From contig NC_054085.1 in the NCBI RefSeq assembly GCF_017562075.2, positions 34,594,539 through 34,658,538 on the forward strand: a stretch of 64,000 nucleotides of DNA, written 5' to 3'. Positions 29,059 through 41,000 of this stretch are shown here, piece by piece (position 1 is the stretch's first letter; every line of letters starts with the position of its first letter). Made by a program: the position numbers and the translations under genes. The notes beneath the pieces are model-generated. The model ran no database searches, was not told the DNA's origin, and saw nothing but the letters and a program-made list of their open reading frames with translations. The DNA comes from Anopheles merus. Its lineage: Eukaryota; Arthropoda; Insecta; Diptera; Culicidae.

Positions 29059-32000
29059 ATGCAGCAATCAAAGACGGAAACTACGCATGAACGTGACCGG
29101 AAATCCAAACAGGTGAGTAAGAGCACGTTTGTACGACCTTTGTACGATGCGTTGGGAACTTGGGAACGGTTCTTCAGGTTTGCTGCTGCACTGGTTGGAG
29201 TGCTGGTGAGGAAATTCAATAGGTCTTTCACTGGTGTTCGTGTTTGGAAAGTATGATTTGTCATGTAGAAGTCATTCAGTTGTGTCGTACTTTGCATCCA
29301 CTGGATGACGAATTTAGTGCTTATTTATGTCTTATGGATGAATAATCCTCAAACCAAACTGTAGTGAATCTTCAACCGTTACTGTCTGGGGTTGATGATT
29401 TAAGAACCAACGCCGGAAATTCCTAAATAGAAATTCTAGTCTGACAAACAGAGACGTTAAGAAAGTAGAACAAGCCGGTCAAGAGCATCTTAATGTGTCA
29501 CTTTTGCTGTTATCGTAGCTAGAGCTACTTCCACTCTGAGCTACTCGAGTTCCGTGTTGAGTACCTCTCATGGACCGGGGTCAGATCAGCTGATTGTGTT
29601 GTAAGCGAGTGTTGTTGAAGTGTACGACAAATGATGTAGCACACACTTTAATTGGACTCACTTCCCGGTAACAGGTCTCGCGTTCCGTTACGCCGTATTT
29701 TTCCCACCACTTTCGTCCGCCGAAACTCGAAGAACGCACCGTTCTCTCCGTTGATTGTATTATATGATTGTAAACATTATTATGCTAATCATGTGCCCGA
29801 CTGTGTAACAGCGGATGGATCTCTCTCGCCCTCGCTTAGAACAATACTCACTAAAACCAATGCGCAAGGGGGATCCTCTTTATGGACGAACACCACGCCA
29901 CAGGGCAGCGAAGGGAAGTGATTAGTTTCACGCCCACTCCCATCGGCGACCCGAGCTGGACGGTGTTCTCTATCGAATCATCAACACCCGCTGAGTTGCT
30001 GCGGGCTTGTTTGCACCTTGCTCCGAGCTTCCCGTGCTTCGATGTGCTAACGGCCGGAAAAGTCGGAACTGATCAAAGCCAAGGCAACGTAGCGAACCGA
30101 CTCCTACACGTGACCCGAGTAATTATTAGAAGGTGAGACCGGTGGTGAGTCTCTTGGACGGGTCGCGCTCGCTACGTAGCTGGGAATTGGGGCCTGAAAA
30201 CATTTAAAATGTTAATACGATGGCACTCTCGATTCTGGCGAGCTTTCTTGCAGCCCAAAACTTCGCTTCACTAGGGGGCATCTGCGTGACCTGGCACAGG
30301 TTTGTTTCCCCCCCCCCCCCCCCCCTGGTTGTTGTTTTACTCTTTCCCGCACAAACGTGCACTCCACTCAGCACAGGCCGTATCATAATTTCAAAGTTGT
30401 TTGCCGACGACAGGTCCGGTGGGCTTGAATTTATTGCTGCTTTGGTATGGCTTTGGGCTGAGCAGGCTTTTAGCACCGCCGAAGAAACGGTGTGACGGTG
30501 CGCGATCTGGACACGACGATGACCAATTTGTAACCATAAGCGGTTACATGTCGTACATCGGGCACAGAATAGGAGCGCGAGCGGCTAGGCACCTGTGCAC
30601 GTTCAGCAGCTTCGCTGTATACGCCGATTGCTCAATACGTTCCGACCTCGGCGTAGTTGCTCCGATTCCAACCACCACCGGAAGGTCTAATTAATCATAC
30701 CTCGCAGTGTCATGGATACCGATGTCACATACCGCAGTCGCCGGCATCACAATCGAACCGACTGGCTCGGAAACTGGACTCCGCTGATTGTCGAAGGCCA
30801 TCAGGCGCGCGTAGCCTCCCATTCTTGGTCGGGAATGTTTCCACCGTTCGTTGTTCGAGCGGGCAACGCAACCGGAGCAAAGTGGGCTGGTAAGACTCGC
30901 CTCACCAAGACAATCCGTCCAGATTTAGTGTGTGAATCAGTGCATCAAACCTCTGATGATCATGATTAATAACTCCCCATTCCCGACCGCGGCTGATCGG
31001 TCGACCTGATAAGCCTCGATTTGCGCGTCGTGGGTTAGCTTGTTTTATGTACTCAGATGCTAGATCTCTGGTCTCTTGTTAACTATCATCATGCCATCGG
31101 CAAGCAGAAACGCAGAAACGGTCGTGCTAATTCCGGAAGCAAATCGCTCGGAAACACTTCCGTTGGCGGTTTTAGAACGCTAGAAAGTTCAACCAAGCGA
31201 TCGGAAGCGCTGCGAAAAGGCAGGAAGCGGCAGTGAGCAGCCAGTCTATTTACTTTGATGTTGCAGTTATGGTGAATACAATCAACAACAGGTGTGTTTG
31301 ATGATGCCCTTCCGAATAACCTGCCAGCAGTTAGAGCTTAGACTGGTTGAGGCCTCCTGCCCTTCGAACAAACGGCATAGTTTTTCCTTCGATTGTGGAG
31401 CTCCAAAAACTAACGAGCTATTTCCATAACGGGCAGAAGCAGACGGAACGGGTTGTTTATTTTGTTTTCGGGCTAATTTTCTGTTACACATTTTACCAGA
31501 TGATGAACCCCCATTCCCATGCTCGTTGGTGGCTTGTCTTGGCGCCTAGTTTAATGTTGTTCGTTTCTGCTTTGTTTGTGTTGTACGCGCTTTGAGTCAC
31601 CACCTTGTGGCCTAATTTTGACGGTTAAGGGCCATTGCTACTTGAAAAAGTCTTGATGAAAGAAGAATAAGTCATTATATCAGAAGAGCAGTGAAATTGG
31701 TTGGGGCGTTGGGGAGAAAGTTAAACGTGAGCACAGGAGCAAGTCACTTTTGATGCAACCAATTAATTATTATATTTTTTATACGAATAAAAGACCTTCT
31801 TATAAGAGAATATGCTTCTTTGTCAGGATGCAGTGTTTTTTTTTCTTATTACCACTTCCTGATTTGTCTTTATTAATCGGCATTGGCTTAAGATGTAGCT
31901 CGTAAAGATGTAGCTGTCAACCCACAGGCTCCGCAGCAGAATCTTATCTTTATGAGCCTTCTCACATCACTTCGTACGTTGATCTTTGTGAATATTCACT

Positions 32001-35000
32001 TGCTGCGCTAGCCTACGCCATTCGGTACAGAAAACAATCGTCAGACAAGAGTTTCAAACTCCTCACCCAAGTCGAGTTAACAGTATAACAAACGGAGTAT
32101 CATAAAATCCAAATTTGTCAACTGCATCTTGTCTGTGCCGAATCTGTCGGAAGTTGGATTGGCAAAAAACAAAAAACGATCATAAAGTTGTTTATTTTAA
32201 AGTAGTTTAAGCTCCAGATGCTTGCACACAGGACACAGAATGAAGTCACCCGGCCGGCGCCGGCTGCGTGTGACATTTTATTGATATCGTAAAACGATGG
32301 CTGATTAGATCATCGGCATCAAAGGCAGGCCTTTCAGGAGCTGCATCCGATACAAAGCGACGATGACATAGGCAAACGAGTTGTGTCCAAACGGGAGGGT
32401 CCAAACACATACACAAATCTGACCTGCTCCGTTGCCTATCCCGGAAATTGTGGCGTGCCATGTTTTTTAGCTATCAGCCCCACGAAAACGATCACTGTCC
32501 ACATCTTCGTATCAACCCCACCAAAAGCACCTCTTTTAATTGACATTCAGTTTTGGGGCTCGTGGTCACTGGGAAAATCGGTTCGAAACACACACGGGAA
32601 GCTGCAAAAGAAACCACCGCGCATGTGACCTCACAGGACGCGTGATCGTTTAAAGGTTTTCGGTTGGCACGCTGGAATGCATAATTTCTTCCCCCGGTGG
32701 TGATTTAATTGGATCTTTCGGTGGATCTGTCCAACGGCTACACGGTTAGGCTTTCAGCACCTCCTTTCATGGTGGGCTTCTGCGGGCAAAGAAGAAAGTG
32801 CTGCGCACCCAAGATGCGTCCGGTGCGATAGTGCGCACCGGAACAAGTCACCCAAAACCGGAGCGGAATTTCGATTCCGGTCGATCGTACACGAGCGAGC
32901 GGCAAGGGACTTCTTCGTGAGGTATACCCGCCCGTTGGGAAGCCGGCAGGAGGTTCGATTTGTGACCTAAACGCTTTTAATAAACAAAACTGTTCAACCA
33001 ATTCATTAACAGTCCCGGATGTGGATCGGGGAATACATAGCGAAGAGGGAGAGAGAGAGAGAGCTCTCGCGAAGAATAAGGACCAACAAAACATTGGTGA
33101 GATCGTTTGGACACTCACTTTCTCACCGGGGACCTTGCAGGGCTTTGTTGTGACGCGGAGAGGGCCAATTCTGAGGGCGCCAGTATTTACATAGCTTGAG
33201 CGTCTCCCACTCTCCATCCTCCTGTAACCGGTGCAATAAACCATCCCTGTACGAGGTGAAAGAGCAACGTTGTTAATAAAGATATGATATTTAACGGTCG
33301 CCCCTCGTTCCGGCGGGGGGGAGCATCTCTTGAAAAAGGGAAGGGTCTGATGCATCATTGCAGCAATTTAAATTTCCCAAGAATTCGGTGGCGGCATGAA
33401 ATTGATATTTCATGTTTACCCCGGTAGCCTCTCCGCTCCATCACGTCTTCCATCACGTTCATCCAACAATCCAATCGATGAAATATGAGAAAATCATGTC
33501 CAAACTCGCCTCGCATGCCGGCATCTCAAGTGAAACTGATGCAGCAGCAGCAGCAGCATCGTCTTGTGGTTTCACCCATTCCGCCATGTATCAGTTCGTG
33601 GCGAGATAGGTTCCGCTGCGTGTGTGTGGCGGCATCCTTCGTCATTTGCGCAAAACCTTATTCGCATAATGTTTTAATTAACTTCCTCGCCGGTGCATCT
33701 TTCAGCTTTTGCTGCGTCTGCTGCACGGGGAAGCGGGTCCGCGGATTTTGGGGAGGATGAAATTAGCTTCGCGAATTGCACACACTCTCATGCGGATAGA
33801 AAACGTTTGGAAATTATTTGCGGATGTGAAACGGCTCTGGCTCTCGCGTGTGCCCATTTGTGCCAGAGGAGTTTATTTTGGATAGAGCATAACGCTTTTT
33901 CCGCTCCGGTTTGCTAATGAATGTCAGTATATTTTAGAGACGTTTGGCATTTATTAAGTGATCGGTTGATTGACTGGTAATATTCTAATTCTAAACGATC
34001 TTGCCTAAAACAGCATATGATTAACGATTAGCAATATATTTAGAATCGTCGATTTCCGGAACAAAGTGAACGAATCGCTCCATTAAATGCTGCTAAAATG
34101 TCCTAATTGATAATTTAGGAGCACAATCACCGGTACAACATTATCCATGCCTTTTAAGCTGATCGTGATCCCACGTTCGATCTCCACCTGTGCCTGAAAT
34201 CAAGATCATGGATAGTGTTCGTCTGTCCATCAGATTGAACTCCAGTCCAGTTCGTCATGCTCTTTGTACGTCGTGCCAACAGTTATGCTCTCGTCTGCTT
34301 AACTGCGCGGACCAGCACAATTAATCTGCCGCACAAATCTGCGTCTATGATCGGTGGTTCGGTTGATCCAGGAAGTAAAAATGATCCCACTGCCAATTAT
34401 TTCGACTGGAAATTCCCTTGCTTACCGAAGAGAGGAAGACCGGCAATGAAGGAATTCCACCAAAAGCGGGTGTGTGTGTGTCGTTCCCGCGGCGGTAGAT
34501 GTGACTGAGGTTTGGAGCATAGCGTTTTTTTGCACCCATTACGGACGGCCTTGAAAAGTCCACGCGAGAGCACGGTCCATATAATGAGCAAACGAGCTGA
34601 AATCGAGCCTCCCCACAACGAGATGATCGTTCCCAACTCCTACCCAGAACATGATGAAGCTTCCAAACACGACTTGAGCGAAAATCTTTGCGTTATTGTT
34701 GATCCGACAGCGATGATGAAAGCAAAAGCACACAACTAGCGATCTGCTACCGGATTTGTTGGGAGGTCCGCCGTCCCAAGCAAAGGATTGCCACCAATAC
34801 GGAAGGATTTTCTTCGCTTGAGGCGTAGCTTCTTGGTGTCTTCCCCTTCAAAGTTTGCCTTAATGGGGTTGGGACGTGGGACTTCCATCCTGTACGCAAA
34901 AGCATCTTTTCTGCCTTGTGCCTTGTGGCCTCTGTGCTGAAGAATTCGCTTCAAAGTGATTCGCCCAATTTCACGCTGTCATGGTGACTTGCGTGAGTTC

Positions 35001-38000
35001 TGAGCGCAAAGATTCGGGGGAAAGATATTCACTCTTGGGGGCTTTTTTTTGTCTAGTTGGGACACAGTTAACTTCCCATTTAATATGTTCGACATTGTTA
35101 CCGTACAGCCGATCAGCATGGGCGTCTTGTTGCAGAGAGAGTACCTAGAGGTGACGACAGTACGCAGTCCTTCAACACACCCTTCCTTCCAGTGGAGCAA
35201 TTTAACGGTGCAGAGTGCAAAAAAAGCCCCGCCAATTGATGCCACGATGATCACTTCCTTGATGTTGTGCCATCTTTTTGCTCTAGCTATATTAACCGTA
35301 CAGCGATTGATCGCGCCCGTGTCTGGGTTAATCGATTCGCTGCGCGGTAAAATCGGTGTTGGCGAATTAAGGGGCATGCAATGGATGGTCCCAGGATTAG
35401 TTGTTGATCGTGTAGCGCTTGTTTCTTTGTGTTCCCTTCGGTTGGATTATCTGGGAAACTAATTTAGTGATGAGATCTATATCTTGTATGCTTTTTGTGC
35501 TAAGCACGGGAATCTTCATTTATTCTAATGTCTAGCGCTTCAATTACCGTGTAATATTGGAAGTTTTTAGGTCCTTTCAGGTTATTCTTGCTATTAGTGA
35601 TGCTCTTGTTGTAGTTTAGTTGTAGCAAATATGGCGATCATTACGGTGACTTCAACCATCATAACAAACCTGTTATTCTACCACACAGCTAACGAGCGCA
35701 TCATAATTGAGATGTTGCTCTTCCTACTACCCTTGTCCCAAATTCCCAAACTCCTCCAAAAACGCGCCCCAAAATAAACCTAAATAATCCATCTTCCGAA
35801 CCGGTAAGCTGTAATTCCTTTTCAATGCTAAACGCTTACGCTCCGGTCTCCCGACCTACCAAACGCTCCGATCCACAATGCGAGAAATGGATTAGACGGT
35901 CTGGTTTTGGCTCGCCGCTTTTAATACCTTGCGTTACCAGTTCTTAATTTGAGCTAGTTTTGAGTTTGAGTCTTCTGTTACCGCTTGCCGCGGTTCGCCC
36001 CGTCTATGTTGCGCTTCCACTCGTAAACATACTTCTCATAACGCTCACACACGGCTTCGGTGATCATCTGCAGGCAAAGCACAAGGCCCCGTATTTGGTT
36101 AGCGTTTCTGTATGTTCATTGCCACGGTCAGTGGCGCTACGCGGGTAACGACCACGTCGTATTGCACAACATGCTGCCTGCCCAAAATGGCTACAAAACG
36201 ATGCTGTTGTATCGTGTTTCTATTAAAGTAACCTACAACATCGAAGGGTGATGGACATGTCTCGCTGTCCAGTAAAGCAAACAGCTAACAAACAAACACA
36301 TGTAAAGTAGACGGGCGCGCGCGCGGCGTTTGGCTATCTTTCACCATCTGCACATGTCCAGCGGGAGGAAGCGTTTTGAGCATATCGAAAAGACAAACTC
36401 CGTTGTGTCCAAATGTCACCCGTGGGACAGCGAGTGGCGGTGGCGGCGGCGGCGGCATCGCTATAAAGCTGTCAATCCCTAGAAGCATCAACACGGGGGC
36501 ACCCCGCATCAAGAAAGCATCCGCGTGCGCGTTCTCCATGGCTTCATTAGGAGGGACGGTGGAAGCATGGATCGGTTTTCCACGCGGCCGAGCACTTGAG
36601 TGTCAAACAGCAACATTACTGTATCACGTGGGCAGGCGGGACTGATCGGTTTTTTTGATGTGATCGTTTTCGAAAAAAAGACGTTAGCTCATAACATCAC
36701 AAACGCGTGTCCCAAGACGCACAAGATCGAACCGCGTGTGGGCTTGGTGGACATAAAAACGCGAGTTTTGTGTTGCCTAAGCTGTGAATCATATCGCCCC
36801 GGTCGGCAGTGCTGGGAAGCAGTGTAATGATCGAGAAAGGTTGAGATCGATTCGATTGATTTGTAATTATGTTCTCGTGCCACGATCCGGCGATCGCGTA
36901 GGTTGACTGTATTAAATAATTAAGCAAACAGCAACAGGCGGCACTGACAGTGTGAGTTCTGGAGATACACGTTGGCGAGAAGTATCAGCATTTCTGGATA
37001 GATTTACAACATAATTAGTCCAGCAAGTGTTATCGAGCACGGTGTTACAACATTAAGAAGCAATTTGCGGGGGAAATTTAGTGACCTAAAGCTGATCTTA
37101 CCAACCGCTTTGCTGGTAAAAGCTTTACGACATTCGTTGTGGCGTGCTAACCTCCATCAAAGTACCGTAATGTCCATCTGCTCTCGCGCGCCCAAAAATC
37201 GCAATAACCTATTTACCGGAGGTCTAGCCCGCATCAGCTCGATTCGGAAGCAACTTTTTCAAGCATTAATATGGCCCAGTGAATGGGCCATTTGTCTGAA
37301 GAAAGCACTGGTCTGCTATTAATCTAGCAAGAAATTGCACCGGAATTAAGCCCAGGGAGGGATTGTTTTTTTTGTGATCGTCGCCCTCTGCAGACTGTTC
37401 AGATAAATAAATTACTACGTTTTTGCGAGCAACAGCAGCAGCAGCAGCATAGAAACATTACACCGTCACAGTACGGCCACGCTGCGTCGTATCGCTTACC
37501 ATTTTATGTGCCATTGTTTTTTTTACAGTCGAAGAAAGTTCGGATGGCTTCAATCAGCAGCAGCAGCAGCAGCCTACACACTGGTGAATGGTTCCATTTT
37601 ACTGGGCGCGTTCCGTTGCTTTTCGGGGGCTCCAATTCCCCCCGGAACGGATTGTTTTATGGCGTCATCAGTGAAGGGGTGGGGATCTAGATGGGTCTAG
37701 ATTATGAGATGACATTTGGATGAAACTACGACAAGTACAAAGTGGATGGATTAATACAAGTGTTCCAGCAAGTCTCTACCTTCAAGATGACCTCTTTTCT
37801 ATAATTTTGGACAAATGATTGAATTGACGCCCGTCATGGGTTCAAGCCCCGAATAGACCGTGCCCCCGTACGTAGGACTGACTATCCTGCTATGGTAACA
37901 ATAAGTCACTGAAAGCCAAGCTCACTTCACTAGTGGGTTCAAGCAGGCCTTGACCGACAGCGGTTGTTGTGCCAAACAAGAAGAGAATTCGCACCTAAAG

Positions 38001-41000
38001 CGCATTCCTTGGTTGGTTGTGCCCTTCTCTGGAAATTAACAAATTTAACACACCCTAAAAAACTGATATGCGTTAGACAAAAAGACTCCTATTGTCATAG
38101 ATAGCATCTCAAACAATGCCCACAAAATCAATTCGTTGGTAAATGTCTCTATTTCTTCAAAAAATCAACAGCAATCTACCAAGATGAATGACAACTGATG
38201 GCTGGCACGAAATGTGTTTCATTTAAATAAATAGTCAACAATCAACAAACTCCCTCTTGTGCTATCCCTAGACAAGAGAATTGGGCAAACCCAATGCTCT
38301 CGGATCGCCGCTGCTTATCGATGAGTTTTATGTGCGTTAATATTTACACCAAACAGGCGCGCGCGCGCGCGGTCGCGCCCTCGGCCTTTCGAAGTTCCCG
38401 TTTGCAACACACACACTCGGTTGCATACTCGGTGATTATCTACCGCCCTCAGCCATGCGCTCTGGCCGTTGTTTGGTTGATGGGTGGCGTTTAGCAACGT
38501 TAAACCCGCCCTACTTGACGCGCAGCCCACGCACTGCCACACGGCATCGATCGCTCTTATCGCAGGTGATTCAACAAGAGAGACCACAGCGTTGCACCAC
38601 CCGGGCGTTCCTCTTGCAAGCGGGACATCCCACGCACTTCCTGACCACCGACACACCGACACTGGCTGGCACTGGCAGTTTTCAATTCCAGCTAAGGTTG
38701 GTGTTTGTGTTTGTTGACCTAATCGTGCAAGCCGCTCATTGCTGGGGTTGTGTGCGCCTATAGGGCCTACCAGATGCTCTAAATCCACGTGCTCTTCGCA
38801 GCGCCCACGTAGAGAGAGAGCATTATGGTTGGTTGGTTTACTTTTGACTGAAAGGACGCACGCACGAGATTTTGTTGATCTACGGAAAGGCAGCTTCACA
38901 GTTCATCATCTGTCTAAAACAGGAGAACTAACGCGGCAGTTGTGGCCTTCACCCTGGGGACGGAGATCACCACAGATGTGTGATGGGGTGGTTGGTACGG
39001 TTGTTGGTTACCGTTGTTCATGACCTCGCCTCATTGTTGACGACAGAGCATTGTGTGTGTGCACGTTTGTCTGCTCAGATGCATCCGGGGTAGGAAGGTT
39101 TGGGTGTGCATTAGCTTTGTTTTTTCAATGGAATTTTCAATGGACGATCTAATCTAGAGCCTCGGTTCATCAGAATCTACTAGAGCTAGGGTGTGCGCAG
39201 TCGTCATGCTCGCTTTTCGGATGCTGGAATGATTTGTTTGTTTTTACTTTCCCTTCCACGCATCAGATCACGCCTCTTCAGAATGTCCCGTCAGGGTATC
39301 AGAATTCCATAATTCCTGGTAGGACGGGGAGATATGGCGTAGGAGACGACGGCCCAACTTGAAAGACATTGGTTTCCGCGAAGTCAAGTGTTTACACTCG
39401 TGCGCGCACGGTCAATGGCCACAAATGCCAGCCGAAGCATGACCACCACAGGGGCAAGCAGGAACGTGCTCGGAAGTCTTAATTAGTAGAAATTGGAAGC
39501 AAGATTTACTACCCTCTTGTCTGTGATGGTGGTGTGCTGGAAATTGCAATTGTTATACACGGCACGCAGAACTTCCTCCGCATGGTACAACAGAGGCGAA
39601 GGTTCTTGAGCAAACGAACGATTAGAGCTAAAGAGCTTCCATCTTTTAGCACACCAACCCGTTAAGGGGCAACCTTTATGAATTTGAAGGAATAGTGGTT
39701 ACGCTGCTGGTGTCTCTTTTTTTGGGGAGAATCAAGAACCGAACCTGACACGATTAGAACAGTTAGGAGCTTCTAACGTTCCGTTACCGTGCGCATCAAT
39801 GCTTCCGATCTTCGATATGGAGATCCAACTGTGTGTTTGTCATCAAAATTAAACGTTCGTGGACAGATCCGTTAGCTAATAAAGCTTGATCGTCAATTCG
39901 CTTGATCTTCAGTTTCATAACATTCAACGGGGGGGAAATGATTATTAGTCTGTCTGCTTCGCTTTTGATCGTTCGCTTGTGGCCCAGTTACATCATTCGC
40001 CTTTCTTCCTTTTTCATTGCCAACTTTAAATTGTCTTCGATTAAGATTTTGACTAATTTTGTTACCAAAACTGTCTCTCTTCCCTTACTCCTCCCCTTAC
40101 TGTGCGGAAATTTGCACTTTTTATTGTTTTTTTCTTCTACCCCCCACTGTGTCCGGTGTGTTGTCCAACAATTAATTTCCACTCTCTTTCGCAAAACACA
40201 AACCGAAGATACCGGCACCCCAATTCTGAGTTTGCGTAGGCTTTCTACGCGCGCGTCAAATCGTTTCCATTTGGTTCGGATCTTTTCACCAACAACTTCG
40301 GGAAAATGAAGCCCGATCATCCGACTCATCTAAATTAGCCAATTCAATTAAGGCAGGCAAAAAAACACGTTAAACCGCATCCATCCAGTTGCTTTCGGCT
40401 GTGAATTTCACTAGCCAAGTGCTGCTGTCGAGAGAGCCGTTCGGCATGCAATGCCAGTAATTAGACTAGAGAAGAGGCCGCCCCACGCTTGCGGAGGCGC
40501 TAGGTTGGCTAGGGCTGCAATTCCATGCAGGTTCCATGGGCAACAATAACACACACTTGCAGTTTGGGTTCGTTTTTACATTGGACCTCATTTTTTCGCT
40601 TTATTTTCCTTAGTATTGGCTGTTTTTTTTTGTGTGTGACTCACACCGATCTCTTCCGCCCTCGTTTGCGCGAATTTGCCACACTGTCCGGTGTGGGGAA
40701 GTGTAGAAAAGACACAACCCTCCCCCCACCCACCTTCGAAGATCACATTGAGATCAACAGGTCACAGTGATGAAGACAAGACAAAAACCATTGGCAACGG
40801 GGTTTTTTTTTCTCTGGTCTTGCTGGAGAGATATGCAGTCATTATGCGCTTTCAACGGCACATCATCTGTCTCTTAGCTATTGCTGCGATGCAGCTGAGA
40901 TCTTCTCGGACAGTTGAGAGTTGAGGCATCTCAAGACGCTGTCTCTAACCTTTAGGGCTTTTATCTGACCTAGTAATCCGATCGCGCCGATGGTCTGAAG

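Noticed and set aside
32738..33358. 206-codon open frame on the minus strand
   Set aside because: No family signature, includes a simple-repeat stretch (GA run), and lies inside the intron of a plus-strand gene without promoter or splice evidence.
38315..38899. 194-codon open frame on the minus strand
   Set aside because: Overlaps plus-strand frames of equal length; composition follows GC-rich DNA, and no motif is visible.
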